A stretch of 60,987 nucleotides of DNA, taken from contig JAOQAG010000047.1 of NCBI GenBank assembly GCA_025963715.1, positions 1-60,987 of the forward strand, in the 5' to 3' direction. Below the pieces are notes generated by a model that ran no database searches, was not told where the DNA came from, and was given only the letters and a program-made list of their open reading frames with translations. How positions within the stretch are numbered: the first letter of the stretch is position 1; every line of letters begins with the position of its first letter. Position numbers and translations under genes: made by a program. Below are positions 7,531 to 17,328 of the stretch, piece by piece. Source of the stretch: Bacteroidota bacterium. GTDB taxonomy: Bacteria > Bacteroidota > Bacteroidia > 2-12-FULL-35-15.

Positions 7531-8520
7531 CTAAACATTTTTAAAAAGGCTCATCAATTCCTGCGCTGCTTTATACGATGTGATCGTGCCTTTTTTCAAT
7601 GATTCGATATAACCGGCATACGCATTTTTCACGTTGGGATTTGTAAAAAATAGCGTTTTGATATTTTCGCTGATCGTTTCCTCCATCCAGTATACCGCCT
7701 GATTTTTGCGTTTTTCAACGAAATAATTATTCAGCTCCGTATGCAGCTTGTAACGTTCGATCATTTTCCAGACATCCGCCATTCCCAGCCCTGTTAATGA
7801 TGAACAGATGCTTGTATCCGGGATCCAGCCTGCTGCATGAGGTGGTAATAAATGCATGGCACGCTTGTATTCCGCTGCCGCGAGTTTTGCTTTGTCACCG
7901 TTTTGTCCGTCGGCTTTGGTGATTACCAATGCATCCGCCATTTCCATGATACCGCGTTTGATCCCTTGTAATTCATCTCCTGCACCGGATAACATCAGCA
8001 GTAAAAAGAAATCCACCATGGAATGCACTGCCGTTTCCGATTGCCCTACTCCTACCGTTTCCACGATGATGGTATCAAATCCTGCGGCTTCACACAAATA
8101 TATTGTTTCGCGGGTTTTGCGCGCCACACCGCCCAATGACTGACTGGAAGGTGAGGGACGGATAAATGCATTCGGGTGAACCGATAATTTTTCCATGCGC
8201 GTTTTATCACCCAAAATACTGCCTTTCGAAATAGAGCTGGTAGGATCGATGGCTAAAACAGCGATCTTTTTTTTATGTTCATCGGCTAAATAAATTCCGA
8301 ATTTTTCGATGAAGGAGCTTTTACCAACTCCGGGAACACCGGTGATACCAATACGGATAGAGCGTCCTGTTAATGGCAAACATTTTTCAATGATCTGCTC
8401 TGCCAATTCCTGGTGCGTCGGTAATGTGCTTTCAATTAACGTAATGGCTTTGCCCAAAATGGCAATATCGCCATGTTGAATACCGCTTACATACTCGTTA
8501 ACTGAAAGTTTGTTTACCAT
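7531..8520 (-). CDS. meaB: Methylmalonyl-CoA mutase-associated GTPase MeaB (ArgK family)
   Basis: G3E-family P-loop GTPase, 329 residues from ATG 8520, that protects and reloads B12-dependent methylmalonyl-CoA mutase. The Walker A motif ITGVPGVGKSS lies at about residues 59-69. It is followed by AVLAIDPTSSISKGSILGDKTRM, the Mg-binding VETVGVGQSE, and the base-recognition VITKADG. An upstream extension (MLFFCAFCGEKI) is rejected because it is encoded by CACAAAAGGCAC repeat-like DNA and family members begin near MVNKLSVNEY. It lies downstream of the two mutase subunits on the same strand, with a GxxExxY gene in between, which supports the assignment. Confidence 0.93.
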   Translation of the reverse strand: MVNKLSVNEYVSGIQHGDIAILGKAITLIESTLPTHQELAEQIIEKCLPLTGRSIRIGITGVPGVGKSSFIEKFGIYLADEHKKKIAVLAIDPTSSISKGSILGDKTRMEKLSVHPNAFIRPSPSSQSLGGVARKTRETIYLCEAAGFDTIIVETVGVGQSETAVHSMVDFFLLLMLSGAGDELQGIKRGIMEMADALVITKADGQNGDKAKLAAAEYKRAMHLLPPHAAGWIPDTSICSSLTGLGMADVWKMIERYKLHTELNNYFVEKRKNQAVYWMEETISENIKTLFFTNPNVKNAYAGYIESLKKGTITSYKAAQELMSLFKNV

Positions 8521-8597
8521 AATTTTTTCACCACAAAAGGCACAAAAGAAAAGCAAAAGAGGTTTAACTATTCTATGTTTCCTGATTTCTTAATTAT

Positions 8598-9011
8598 TTA
8601 TTCGGGCAATCTCCTAAAAAAATCATTCACATACGTTTTTTGCCCCTCTCTGTACAAATTAATACAATTAAAATTGAACAAAATTCCTTTTGGTGCGTTC
8701 AGCAATTTCATGTACGTCATTAATTGTGCTTCATGAATTGGCAGAGTACTTTCTACCGATTTCAATTCTATCACAATACTATCTTCAACATAAAAATCGC
8801 ATCTTAAGCTGGTTTCAATTTCAAGATCTTTATACTCAACTGCAACTACCATTTCAGAAACAAAATCAATGTCTCTTAACTGTAATTCATGCTTCAGGCA
8901 TTGATGATAAACATGCTCAAGCAAACCCGGACCTAAAGCTTTATGCACTTCAATGGCTGCTCCGTTAATTTGATACGTAAGATCCTTTAAAGAGGATTTC
9001 GTTAATAACAT
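8598..9011 (-). CDS. GxxExxY protein (PD-(D/E)XK nuclease-like)
   Basis: A 137-residue protein of the GxxExxY family, common in Bacteroidota and of unknown function. The name-giving motif is seen in GPGLLEHVYHQCL at about residues 27-39. The later RCDFYVEDSIVIELKSVESL-like stretch (D, then E-L-K; here RCDFYVEDSIVIELKSVES) has the D...ExK spacing of the PD-(D/E)XK nuclease fold. It separates meaB from the mutase large-subunit gene on the same strand, and such genes often sit as strays between housekeeping genes. It starts at ATG 9011; bases 9012-9214 upstream hold no recognisable gene. Confidence 0.85.
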   Translation of the reverse strand: MLLTKSSLKDLTYQINGAAIEVHKALGPGLLEHVYHQCLKHELQLRDIDFVSEMVVAVEYKDLEIETSLRCDFYVEDSIVIELKSVESTLPIHEAQLMTYMKLLNAPKGILFNFNCINLYREGQKTYVNDFFRRLPE

Positions 9012-9214
9012 ACAATATAGTTTTTATTATTTCAACACTTATTTCCAATCCCACAACTTATTTGTTACTAACACCAGTAGGGCTTTTCCCACCTCAATTC
9101 TCTTACGTTTTGTGCGATAATTTATTTATATCAATTTATACAATTCAAACACAGAAACAAACCCGACCTTAAATTTTCTTTTGTTCCTTTTGTGGTGAAT
9201 GTACACAGGTTGTT

Positions 9215-11338
9215 TTATCTGGCGATTAATTTGTTCAAAATATCCTGTGCTGCCACCGAGATGACCGTTCCCGGCCCAAAAATAGCGCTCACACCGGCTT
9301 CATATAAAAACTCATAATCCTTCGAAGGGATCACACCGCCTGCAATCACCATAATATCACCGCGGTTGAATTTTTTCAGTTCCGCGATCACACTTGGCAC
9401 CAGGGTTTTATGTCCGGCTGCTAAGCTGGAAACGCCCAGGATGTGCACATCGTTTTCCACTGCTTGCTTAGCCGCTTCATAAGGCGTTTGAAACAGTGGC
9501 CCAATGTCCACATCAAATCCCATATCCGCAAAACTTGTTGAAATAACTTTGGCACCGCGGTCGTGCCCGTCCTGTCCCATTTTCGCAATCATGATGCGTG
9601 GCCTGCGGCCTTCCAGCGCGGCAAATTCATCCGCAAGCTGACGTGCTTTTTCAAAGTTTTTATCCATAGCAATTTCGGATGAGTATACACCTGCAATCGA
9701 GCGTATTGTAGCCTGGTAACGCCCGAATACTTTTTCACAGGCCATAGAGATCTCGCCAAGTGAAGCACGCTTCCGCGCTGCATCCACTGCCAGCTCCAGC
9801 AAATTTCCTTTTCCGGTACGGCAGCATTCCGTGATCGCATCCAATGCAGCATCCACTTCCGGCTGGTTCCGTTCGGCTTTTAATTTATTCAAACGTTCTA
9901 TTTGCGAATCGCGCACTTTTGTATTGTCCACTTCCAGCGTATCGATCGGGTCTTGTTTTTCAGCGCGGTACATGTTCACGCCCACAATAATATCTTTTCC
10001 GCTATCGATGCGTGCCTGTTTTTTTGCCGCCGCTTCCTCGATGCGCATTTTCGGTAAGCCGGTTTCAATCGCTTTAGCCATGCCGCCCAATTTTTCCACT
10101 TCCTCTATCAGCCCCCAGGCTTTATGCACCAGTTCATTGGTTAAATATTCCACGTAATACGAACCACCCCAGGGATCAACTGTTTTACAAATGTTATTTT
10201 CCAGCTGCAAACACAATTGTGTATTCCGCGCAATGCGTGCCGAAAAATCGCTCGGTAATGCAATCGCTTCATCCAATGCATTGGTATGCAAGCTTTGTGT
10301 ATGCCCCAATGCCGCTGCCATGGCTTCAATGTTGGTACGCGCAACATTGTTGTACGGATCCTGTTCGGTAAGGCTCCAGCCCGATGTCTGGCAATGCGTG
10401 CGCAATGCAAGCGATTTACTGCTCTTCGGATTGAACTGTTTTACGATCTTCGCCCACAACATTCGTCCGGCACGCATCTTTGCAATTTCCATAAAATGGT
10501 TCATGCCAATGGCCCAGAAAAATGACAAGCGCGGTGCAAACTGGTCGATGTCCATCCCGGTTTTTAAACCCGTGCGGATGTATTCCAAACCGTCCGCCAA
10601 TGTATACGCCAGCTCAAGATCCGCCGTAGCGCCTGCTTCCTGCAAGTGATAACCGGAGATACTGATGGAATTGAATTTAGGCATGTATTTCGACATGTAT
10701 TCAAAAATATCCGCGATGATCTGCATCGACGGTTCAGGCGGATACACGTACGTGTTGCGCACCATAAATTCTTTTAAAATATCATTCTGGATCGTTCCAG
10801 TGAGCTTTTCTTTTGATACGCCCTGCTCTTCCGCTGCCACAATATAAAATGCAAGGATCGGTAATACTGCGCCATTCATCGTCATGGAAACCGACATCAC
10901 ATCCAGCGGGATCTGGTCGAACAATATTTTCATATCCAAAATGGAATCGATTGCTACACCGGCTTTTCCAACATCGCCCACCACACGCTCGTGATCGCTG
11001 TCGTATCCGCGATGCGTTGCCAGGTCGAATGCAACCGATAATCCTTTTTGTCCGGCCGCTAAATTCCGGCGGTAAAATGCATTTGATTCTTCCGCTGTTG
11101 AAAATCCCGCATACTGGCGGATCGTCCAGGGATTGATCGCATACATGGTGGAATACGGGCCGCGTAAATACGGCGGTAATCCGGCTGCGTAGCGCAAATG
11201 TTCGAATTCTTTTACATCATCAAATGTATAATTGTCTTTGATCTCAATTTGTTCGGCCGACTTAAATAATTCAGAACCGGCAGCTTTCGTTTTTGGCGAA
11301 ACCGAGCGGTACGGAATGGATGTAAAATCTTTTTTCAT
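9215..11338 (-). CDS. scpA: Methylmalonyl-CoA mutase, large (alpha) subunit
   Basis: Catalytic, adenosylcobalamin-binding subunit that interconverts (R)-methylmalonyl-CoA and succinyl-CoA. It has 707 residues from ATG 11338. The N-terminal half carries the TIM-barrel mutase domain ([50 protein letters not shown]). The C-terminal ~130 residues are a B12-binding domain with the DXHXXG motif in [10 protein letters not shown] at about residue 590, plus GVSSLAAGH and AGGVIP. Full length for the family. The small-subunit gene lies upstream on the same strand, 219 bases away across repeat DNA. The symbol could equally be mutB/mcmA2. Confidence 0.95.
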   Translation of the reverse strand: MKKDFTSIPYRSVSPKTKAAGSELFKSAEQIEIKDNYTFDDVKEFEHLRYAAGLPPYLRGPYSTMYAINPWTIRQYAGFSTAEESNAFYRRNLAAGQKGLSVAFDLATHRGYDSDHERVVGDVGKAGVAIDSILDMKILFDQIPLDVMSVSMTMNGAVLPILAFYIVAAEEQGVSKEKLTGTIQNDILKEFMVRNTYVYPPEPSMQIIADIFEYMSKYMPKFNSISISGYHLQEAGATADLELAYTLADGLEYIRTGLKTGMDIDQFAPRLSFFWAIGMNHFMEIAKMRAGRMLWAKIVKQFNPKSSKSLALRTHCQTSGWSLTEQDPYNNVARTNIEAMAAALGHTQSLHTNALDEAIALPSDFSARIARNTQLCLQLENNICKTVDPWGGSYYVEYLTNELVHKAWGLIEEVEKLGGMAKAIETGLPKMRIEEAAAKKQARIDSGKDIIVGVNMYRAEKQDPIDTLEVDNTKVRDSQIERLNKLKAERNQPEVDAALDAITECCRTGKGNLLELAVDAARKRASLGEISMACEKVFGRYQATIRSIAGVYSSEIAMDKNFEKARQLADEFAALEGRRPRIMIAKMGQDGHDRGAKVISTSFADMGFDVDIGPLFQTPYEAAKQAVENDVHILGVSSLAAGHKTLVPSVIAELKKFNRGDIMVIAGGVIPSKDYEFLYEAGVSAIFGPGTVISVAAQDILNKLIAR

Positions 11339-11394
11339 ATAAGTGATAAACTTTTCTGCGTTATGAAACACAGTAAATTATATATACTTCCTAA

Positions 11395-11580
11395 TTAACA
11401 GATCCCGTGTCAGGCCCGGGATGACAGACTATTTATTGATTTGTTTCCAACACTGAGATTCGTAAAATTCGTTTTGTTCGTGATCCGTACTCAAACACAG
11501 ATTTGTTATTCGTTTAAATTAGTTATTCGCTGATTCACACACAGCAAACTTTGAACTTTAAACTTTTGAACTTTGAACCA
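11395..11580. repeat. Intergenic mosaic: half family 3, family 2 fragments, family 1
   Basis: Between the mutase subunit genes lie one family 3 half (11398-11427, GATCCCGTGTCAGGCCCGGG), degenerate family 2 sequence (11456-11536, GATTCGTAAAATTCGTTTTG ...), and a family 1 element (11537-11579) in minus orientation that contains the stop codon of the small-subunit gene. Confidence 0.8.
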
Positions 11581-12970
11581 ATCTTTCCTTCTCATTCTTC
11601 ACCGACAATCTACTTTCATCCAAAGGCTCCACGGTTTTCCCTTTTGCCTCCTCATTCCCCCACACCACTGAATCAGCAACACTTTTTTTATCTTCTTTTA
11701 GATTCGGAAATTTATTAGTTCCTATTAATACTTCTTTTCCGGCATCAAAATCGGCCTGCTCCTTTGCTGCAAATGCTTTTATTGTTGATTGAATGTTTCC
11801 TTTTTCAATACAGGAGATCAAGCCTCCGTTTTTTTCAATTTCTGTGAAATATGTCCATGCTTTTTGAGCCAGCTGCTCGGTTAATTCCTCAATAAAATAA
11901 GTACCGGCAGCAGCATCTGCAATTTTATCAAAATAGCTTTCTGATTTTAAGATCAGCTGAATGTTACGTGATAAACGATCGGAAAAGGGATTTGCATCCG
12001 TATAAGCGGCATCAAATGCTTTTACTGATAAGCTGTTGCAACCGCCGATTGTAGCAGCCATGGCTTCGGTGGTAGCGCGCAATAAATTGTTGTGTGCATC
12101 AAAAACGGTTAAATTCCGGAACGATGTTTCGGCGTGAATGTATATTTCCGAATCAATTTTATATTCTTCAAACAACAGCGCCATCACTTTGCGGTAGGCT
12201 CTCAGCTTCGCAATTTCAAAAAAGTAATCGGGCCCGACTGCAACATTTAATTGAATTTTATTTTTCAATGCCCCCGGTTTTACACCGGTATCCAGCAATC
12301 GGCTCAGATACTCATTTGCATGTGCCAGCGCGCAACCGATTTCGTAACCCTGCGGAGCGCCCGCATTCTGGTATACATAAGAATTAATGTTAATGGTCCG
12401 GAATGAATTTTTATCGGAAAATAATCCGATCACTTTTTTTATTTCCGCTTCTATACCTTCCCAATTCCCGGTTTTTAAAAGCGCTGCAATTCCATCTGCA
12501 TTAATGCTCAAATTTAAATGTGCAGCGTCTATATTTTGAGAAGTAAGATAACTGTTCAGCACATTCGCAAATGCTACGGCATCAGCTTTTACAACAAACT
12601 GTACGGCAATGTATTCGATCTTAATTTCATTCAGCAACACTTGTAAATTTACAGTAGAAGAAATATGCAAGACCAATGCAGAAGCACCATTATTCAATGC
12701 ATTCAACGCTTGTTTATTGGCTTCTTTTTCAGAAATTACCGTTATTTCTTCACACACATCCCAATCGGCATGACTGAAAAGAGGCCTGCGCTCGTTATAT
12801 TTGGTAAGATCTTCGAGCGTGTAGAACGGGTTTACCCTGATCCCGTCGGCAGTGGTATATTTTAGTTTTTCATCAAAATTTTCCCCTTTCAGGTCTTTCA
12901 CCACTTGCTGGATCCATTGTTCGGCACTGACCGGTGGAAATTCTTCAAATAATTTTCTTTTTTCTTCCAT
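11558..12970 (-). CDS. mutA: Methylmalonyl-CoA mutase, small (beta) subunit
   Basis: Non-catalytic partner of the large subunit, 470 residues, with only the mutase TIM-barrel domain. It starts MEEKRKLFEEFPPVSAEQWIQQV and contains YENAGAPQGYEIGCALAHANEYL-type barrel sequence (here YQNAGAPQGYEIGCALAHA), and FFEIAKLRAYRKVMALLFEEY. A C-terminal B12-binding domain is absent, as in the short small subunits of many Bacteroidota. The last residues, LVQSSKV, and the TAA stop are encoded by a family 1 repeat, so the terminus may be a replacement. It is the first mutase gene of the locus in transcription order. Confidence 0.9.
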   Translation of the reverse strand: MEEKRKLFEEFPPVSAEQWIQQVVKDLKGENFDEKLKYTTADGIRVNPFYTLEDLTKYNERRPLFSHADWDVCEEITVISEKEANKQALNALNNGASALVLHISSTVNLQVLLNEIKIEYIAVQFVVKADAVAFANVLNSYLTSQNIDAAHLNLSINADGIAALLKTGNWEGIEAEIKKVIGLFSDKNSFRTININSYVYQNAGAPQGYEIGCALAHANEYLSRLLDTGVKPGALKNKIQLNVAVGPDYFFEIAKLRAYRKVMALLFEEYKIDSEIYIHAETSFRNLTVFDAHNNLLRATTEAMAATIGGCNSLSVKAFDAAYTDANPFSDRLSRNIQLILKSESYFDKIADAAAGTYFIEELTEQLAQKAWTYFTEIEKNGGLISCIEKGNIQSTIKAFAAKEQADFDAGKEVLIGTNKFPNLKEDKKSVADSVVWGNEEAKGKTVEPLDESRLSVKNEKERLVQSSKV

Positions 12971-13016
12971 TCTTAAACAACAATTCTTTTTTCAGCCTTC
13001 GTTTTATTCAATTTAT

Positions 13017-13538
13017 TTAAAATTCTTTCCCGATTTCTTTTTTGATCAGGTCGATCGCCGTTTTTGTAGGCAATTCCGTTAATTGTGAGGATACCGCAAT
13101 GATCGTCTGCGCCAGCTCCATGCCGGTTGCGTCCGGACTTAAACGCGTGGAAGCCACATTGATAAGCTTAATTGTTTCTTCTTTTGCTTTAATAACCGCA
13201 TCCCAGGCTTTGTTGCTCATGTAGATCTGCTGCGACAGGTTATGCTCAAATTCATTGCGGATGGTTTTCAGCAATTCGCCCTGAAAAATGGCTGCACTGG
13301 TGTTTTTATTGGCACGCATTACCATGCTGCCTGGGTTGATCCGTTCCAGGAACAATACCACACGCTCGTATGCCTGCAACCTTATCGGCGTTAACATCGT
13401 CTGATTAGCAAGCTTCAGGTCCAGCGTTTTTTTCCGGCTCTCATGATCAAGGAAATTTTTCACTAAGTAATAAGTCGTCAAAAACACTATTCCGGCAGGC
13501 AGAATAATTTTTACTATTTCAAAAGTTCCGTCTAGCAT
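13017..13538 (-). CDS. Hypothetical protein with one N-terminal TM helix
   Basis: Unrecognised 173-residue protein. One hydrophobic helix (IVKIILPAGIVFLTTYYLV, about residues 8-27) is followed by a soluble, largely helical domain: RLQAYERVVLFLERINPGSM, then LLKTIRNEFEHNLSQQIYMS, then IKAKEETIKLINVASTRL. The topology suggests a single-pass membrane-anchored helical domain. It lies 46 bases upstream of the mutase small subunit on the same strand and could be cotranscribed with it; whether the functions are linked is unknown. Similar short proteins beside mutase genes are familiar to me from Bacteroidota, but I cannot name the family. Confidence 0.7.
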   Translation of the reverse strand: MLDGTFEIVKIILPAGIVFLTTYYLVKNFLDHESRKKTLDLKLANQTMLTPIRLQAYERVVLFLERINPGSMVMRANKNTSAAIFQGELLKTIRNEFEHNLSQQIYMSNKAWDAVIKAKEETIKLINVASTRLSPDATGMELAQTIIAVSSQLTELPTKTAIDLIKKEIGKEF

Positions 13539-13742
13539 AATCTTATTTTTTTAGTTTAGAGAGTAATTGTTTTGTTAAATAGATGGCTTAAATATCGTAA
13601 TTTTTTTAGTACTATTTTTATTGTCCGTATCATATTGCTAAAATGAGTGCTACCAATCAGAATTTTAATTAAACTTGTAGTATTAAACAAACAAGTATTG
13701 CTACTTTTAAATACAAAACATTTTTAAACCACAAATCTTTCA

Positions 13743-15221
13743 ATGAAAAAAATTTATCTGTCCGCGCTCATCCTTCTTTGTCATTTCGCATCCTTTGCAA
13801 CACACATTGTTGGTGGAGACATTACCGTAAAACATCTGTCCGGGAACAGCTTTGAAGTTACCCTTCACTTTTTCAGGGATTGCCTGAGCGGTACTGCCGG
13901 ATTTGATGATCCGATCACACTGGGCGTATATGATAAAACAACCAATGCTGAAGCATTCCAGTTTACCATGCCACTGGGTACCACGCAAGTACTGGCGCTG
14001 GGCGATTCCTGCTTTACACCTACCGGTTTGTGCGTAGAACAAGGCACTTACGTGAGCACCATCACGATCCCAAACAATCCAAATGGTTATTACATTAGCT
14101 GGCAACGCTGCTGCAGGAATAATATTATCCAGAATATTTCGGCTCCCGGTGCAGCCGGAATGGTTTTTTATGCCGAGATCCCGAATCCTGCATTAGGTGA
14201 TTCTTCTCCGGTATTTGGTTCTTACCCAAACGCTTACATGTGTAATTCACAACCGAACATCCAGGATTTTTCGGCAAATGATACCGATGGCGATTCGCTT
14301 GCATACTCGCTGGTAACGCCGCTTAACGGGAATGCAACTTCTGCCGATCCTGTTCCTTTGCCATCTTCCGGCGCTTATTCAAGCATCACCTGGATATCGC
14401 CCTACAGCGCCAGCAACATGATCGGCGGTTCACCGGCCATGTCCATTGATGCGCATACCGGGATCTTAACAGCTAACCCGAACGCGCTTGGTGTGTATGT
14501 ATTTGCAGTGCTGGTGGAAGAATTCAGAGGCGGTGTAAAAATCGGGGAAGTGCGCCGCGACATTCAATACAAAGTAATTGTTTGCAACACCAACCAACCG
14601 CCTGTATTCAGCGCTCCTACTACTCTTTCGTATACGCTCGTGGCCGGAGATTCGGTTTGTATTCCCATTATGGCAACGGATATCAACAACGACTGGGTGG
14701 GATTAAGCGGTTCGTCCGAATTATTCACCAACCCTGCAACCAGCGGCTATACTTATTTTGCGCCGGACAGTGCTATTGGTACGGTTCAATCCTCCATTTG
14801 TTTTCAATCCACCTGTGAGCAGATCCGTGATACACCCTACCGCGCTACGTTTTACGCACGCGATTATTCCTGTTACGGAACCAATGTTGTTCCCATAAGC
14901 GTTGATATTAAAGTGCTCTCGCCGCTTGAAGGGAACATCAGCTCGCTGATCCCAAATGTATTTACACCGAACAACGACGGCAAAAATGATTTTTTCAAAG
15001 TAAATGCAGATCACATCAACAATTGTTTTGATAAGTTTGACATTAACATATACAACCGCTGGGGCGAGCTGCTGTTCCATTCCGAAGATTTTCATTACAA
15101 ATGGGATGGAAAAAACACAAAAGGAAAAGTAATGCCGGACGGTGATTATTTTTACATCATCGAAGGTAATTTTAAATCAAAAACATTCAATTACAAAGGA
15201 ACCGTTCAGATCATCCGATAA
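13743..15221 (+). CDS. Surface protein with gliding-motility-type (T9SS type B) C-terminal domain
   Basis: Secreted protein of 492 residues. The signal peptide MKKIYLSALILLCHFASFA is followed directly by THIVGGDITVKHLSGNSFEVTL, an N-terminal signature of a large Bacteroidota surface-protein group. The Cys-rich ISWQRCCRNN, DTDGDSLAYSL repeats and Ig/cadherin-like strands follow. The last ~85 residues (IPNVFTPNNDGKNDFFKV, FDINIYNRWGELLF, DGDYFYIIEG) are the CHU_C/type B sorting domain that directs export by the type IX secretion system. PorT, a component of that system, is encoded at 19134. The role may be adhesion or gliding; the ligand is unknown. Confidence 0.9.
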   Translation: MKKIYLSALILLCHFASFATHIVGGDITVKHLSGNSFEVTLHFFRDCLSGTAGFDDPITLGVYDKTTNAEAFQFTMPLGTTQVLALGDSCFTPTGLCVEQGTYVSTITIPNNPNGYYISWQRCCRNNIIQNISAPGAAGMVFYAEIPNPALGDSSPVFGSYPNAYMCNSQPNIQDFSANDTDGDSLAYSLVTPLNGNATSADPVPLPSSGAYSSITWISPYSASNMIGGSPAMSIDAHTGILTANPNALGVYVFAVLVEEFRGGVKIGEVRRDIQYKVIVCNTNQPPVFSAPTTLSYTLVAGDSVCIPIMATDINNDWVGLSGSSELFTNPATSGYTYFAPDSAIGTVQSSICFQSTCEQIRDTPYRATFYARDYSCYGTNVVPISVDIKVLSPLEGNISSLIPNVFTPNNDGKNDFFKVNADHINNCFDKFDINIYNRWGELLFHSEDFHYKWDGKNTKGKVMPDGDYFYIIEGNFKSKTFNYKGTVQIIR

Positions 15222-15240
15222 CTAAAAAACAAAGAATTTT

Positions 15241-15741
15241 ATGTACAGAAAAATTGAAGATTTCATCACCGATTGGAGCTACGAAAGTGAATCGACATTA
15301 AAAATGCTGAAAAACATTTCGACGGAAGCATTGAACAAAAAAGACAATGAAAACGTGCGCAGCATTGCCCGTTTAACCTGGCACATCACCATCACTATGA
15401 GTGAAATGCTGGGTAAAGCTGGTTTAAGCGTAACCGGACCGGATGAACACAGCCATCCGCCTGCAAAAATTGAAGAGATCATTTCGGCATACGAAAGCTC
15501 TGCCAAATCGGTAACGGAACAAGTGAAAAAAAACTGGACCGATGCTGCCTTAGCGGAAGAAGTAAACATGTACGGCGAAAACTGGAAAAAAGGAACGGTT
15601 TTGGCCATCCTGATCCGCCACCAGGCACATCACCGCGGGCAATTAACGGTATTGATGCGTCATGCAGGGTTAAAAGTTCCGGGCGTGTACGGCCCTTCAA
15701 AAGAAGAATGGGCGGTTTTTAATATGCCAGCTGCGGAGTAA
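15241..15741 (+). CDS. DinB family protein
   Basis: A 166-residue DinB/YfiT-like four-helix bundle, putatively a metal-dependent hydrolase or thiol transferase. Candidate metal-ligand histidines are seen in RLTWHITITMSEML (His near residue 43) and in LIRHQAHHRGQLTVLMRHAG near residue 130, the usual third-helix HxxxHRGQ pattern. It begins 19 bases after the surface-protein gene and is probably cotranscribed with it. Its stop codon is embedded in a family 1 repeat (TAAGTTCAAAG). Confidence 0.85.
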   Translation: MYRKIEDFITDWSYESESTLKMLKNISTEALNKKDNENVRSIARLTWHITITMSEMLGKAGLSVTGPDEHSHPPAKIEEIISAYESSAKSVTEQVKKNWTDAALAEEVNMYGENWKKGTVLAILIRHQAHHRGQLTVLMRHAGLKVPGVYGPSKEEWAVFNMPAAE

Positions 15742-16062
15742 GTTCAAAGTTTAAAGTTCAAAGTTCAAAGTTTGCTGTGCGCAGATGCGGAGGTAAACTT
15801 AACCGCAAAGGGCGCTAAGAAGGCGCAGAGATCGCAAAAGATATTACTTTCTAAAAAAATCCCGTCCACCGCACCGCAGTTGGCGGGATTTTTTTATCAG
15901 AAAAATTTGCACAAACATGATCTGACACCCGCCTTTTGATTCTTTTGTTTTCTTTTGTGGTTCAAAACACACAGCTCCGCGTTCTTTGCGCCTCCTCCGC
16001 GCCCTCTGCGGTAAAATACACACACAGATTAGTATATTCGTATTAATTGGTATTTAGTAGAT
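15739..16062. repeat. Intergenic mosaic: families 1, 6, terminator, 6, 2
   Basis: The 373-base gap contains a plus-oriented family 1 element starting at the stop codon (15739-15788); family 6 (15798-15840, AACCGCAAAGGGCGCTAAGA); a terminator hairpin (15852-15897); TTCTTTTGTTTTCTTTTGTG (15941-15960); a second, inverted family 6 unit (15978-16014); and a family 2 unit (16019-16062, CACACAGATTAGTATATTCG ... GGTATTTAGTAG). Confidence 0.85.
15852..15897 (+). terminator. Intrinsic terminator
   Basis: AAAAAATCCCG at 15853-15863 pairs with CGGGATTTTTTT at 15886-15897, with further pairing of CCA with TGG inside; a T-run follows. It lies 110 bases after the DinB gene and would end the 13743-15741 transcript. 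Confidence 0.75.
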
Positions 16063-16090
16063 ATTAACAACAATTAAATAACAATTTTAT

Positions 16091-16098
16091 TAGCTTTG
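16091..16098 (+). promoter_or_regulatory. -7 box TAGCTTTG for the aminotransferase gene
   Basis: TAGCTTTG matches TAnnTTTG, 16 bases before the ATG at 16115, just downstream of a family 2 repeat. No clear -33 TTTG is seen. Confidence 0.5.
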
Positions 16099-16114
16099 TG
16101 CTTCTCTAAACTAA

Positions 16115-17314
16115 ATGGATATGCATAAATTATCAGATAGAATAAATAACCTTGCAGAATCACAAACGTTAGCAATGACGAAGAAGAGCCGTGAGCTTCA
16201 GGCACAGGGCAAAGATATTATCAATCTCAGTATCGGTGAACCCGATTTTAACACGCCTGATTTTATTAAAGAAGCGGCAAAAAAAGCGATCGATAACAAC
16301 ATTACCCGCTATACTCCGGTACCGGGAATTTTAGAGCTTCGTAAAGCCATTTCCGCAAAATTTAAACGCGATAATAATTTAGAGTATAACTTCGACCAGA
16401 TTGTAGTTTCTACCGGTGCAAAACAATCCATCGCCAATGTGATCTTAAGCATGATCAATCCCGGCGACGAAGTTCTTGTACCAATCCCTTACTGGGTAAG
16501 CTATATCGAAACGATCAAGCTGGCAGAAGGTATTCCGGTGACCATTCCCACCACCATCGATTCCAATTTCAAGATCAGTCCTGAACAATTGAAAAAAGCG
16601 ATCACGTCAAAAACAAGAATGATCGTGTTCAGCACACCCTGCAACCCCAGCGGATCGGTGTATACAAAAGACGAATTAAAAGCACTGGCGGATGTGATCA
16701 TCCAGTATCCTGATTTATATGTGATCTCCGACGAAATATATGAATACATTAATTTTGGCGGCAAGCACGAAAGTCTGGCACAATTCGATTTTATGTACGA
16801 GCGCGTAATCACGGTTAACGGCGTTTCCAAAGGATATGCCATGACCGGCTGGCGCATTGGCTACATCGGTGCACCGAAATGGATTGCCGATGCCTGCGAA
16901 AAAATGCAGGGACAATTTACATCTGCAGCAAGCTCTATCGCACAAATGGCAGCCATGGAAGCGGTAAAAGCAGATCAGTCGGTAACATTTGAAATGCGCG
17001 ATGCATTCCACAAACGCCGCGATCTGGTGCTGAATTTAATGAAAGAAATTCCGGGGATGAAAACCAACATTCCGGACGGCGCATTTTATATTTTCCCGGA
17101 TATTTCTTATTATTTCGGAAAATCATACGGCGATGTTCACATCAAAAATTCGACGGACCTTACCATGTTCATTCTTGCAGAAGGTAATGTAGCATTGGTT
17201 TCCGGCGATGCATTCGGAGATGATAACTGCATCCGTTTTTCGTATGCTACTTCCGAAGCATTGCTGATCGAATCTGTAAAACGTATAAAAGAAGCACTCG
17301 CAAAATTGAAATAA
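16115..17314 (+). CDS. aspC: Aspartate aminotransferase-like class I/II PLP aminotransferase
   Basis: Cytoplasmic PLP enzyme of 399 residues, probably aspartate:2-oxoglutarate aminotransferase (subgroup Ib). It starts KLSDRINNLAESQTLAMTKK and carries INLSIGEPDFNTP, VSTGAKQSIAN (phosphate-binding loop), FSTPCNPSGSVYT, SDEIYEYINF, and the Schiff-base lysine in VNGVSKGYAMTGWRIGY. The C terminus has the arginine region DNCIRFSYATSEALLIESV. Length is normal for the family. The heptose kinase gene follows after 14 bases, so the two may be cotranscribed. The symbol is by family resemblance; substrate breadth is uncertain. Confidence 0.9.
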   Translation: MDMHKLSDRINNLAESQTLAMTKKSRELQAQGKDIINLSIGEPDFNTPDFIKEAAKKAIDNNITRYTPVPGILELRKAISAKFKRDNNLEYNFDQIVVSTGAKQSIANVILSMINPGDEVLVPIPYWVSYIETIKLAEGIPVTIPTTIDSNFKISPEQLKKAITSKTRMIVFSTPCNPSGSVYTKDELKALADVIIQYPDLYVISDEIYEYINFGGKHESLAQFDFMYERVITVNGVSKGYAMTGWRIGYIGAPKWIADACEKMQGQFTSAASSIAQMAAMEAVKADQSVTFEMRDAFHKRRDLVLNLMKEIPGMKTNIPDGAFYIFPDISYYFGKSYGDVHIKNSTDLTMFILAEGNVALVSGDAFGDDNCIRFSYATSEALLIESVKRIKEALAKLK

Positions 17315-17328
17315 TAATTTCAAAGCAA

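Noticed and set aside
10191-10649. 152-codon plus-strand open frame
   Set aside because: Antisense shadow of the methylmalonyl-CoA mutase large subunit, whose own frame is fully conserved.
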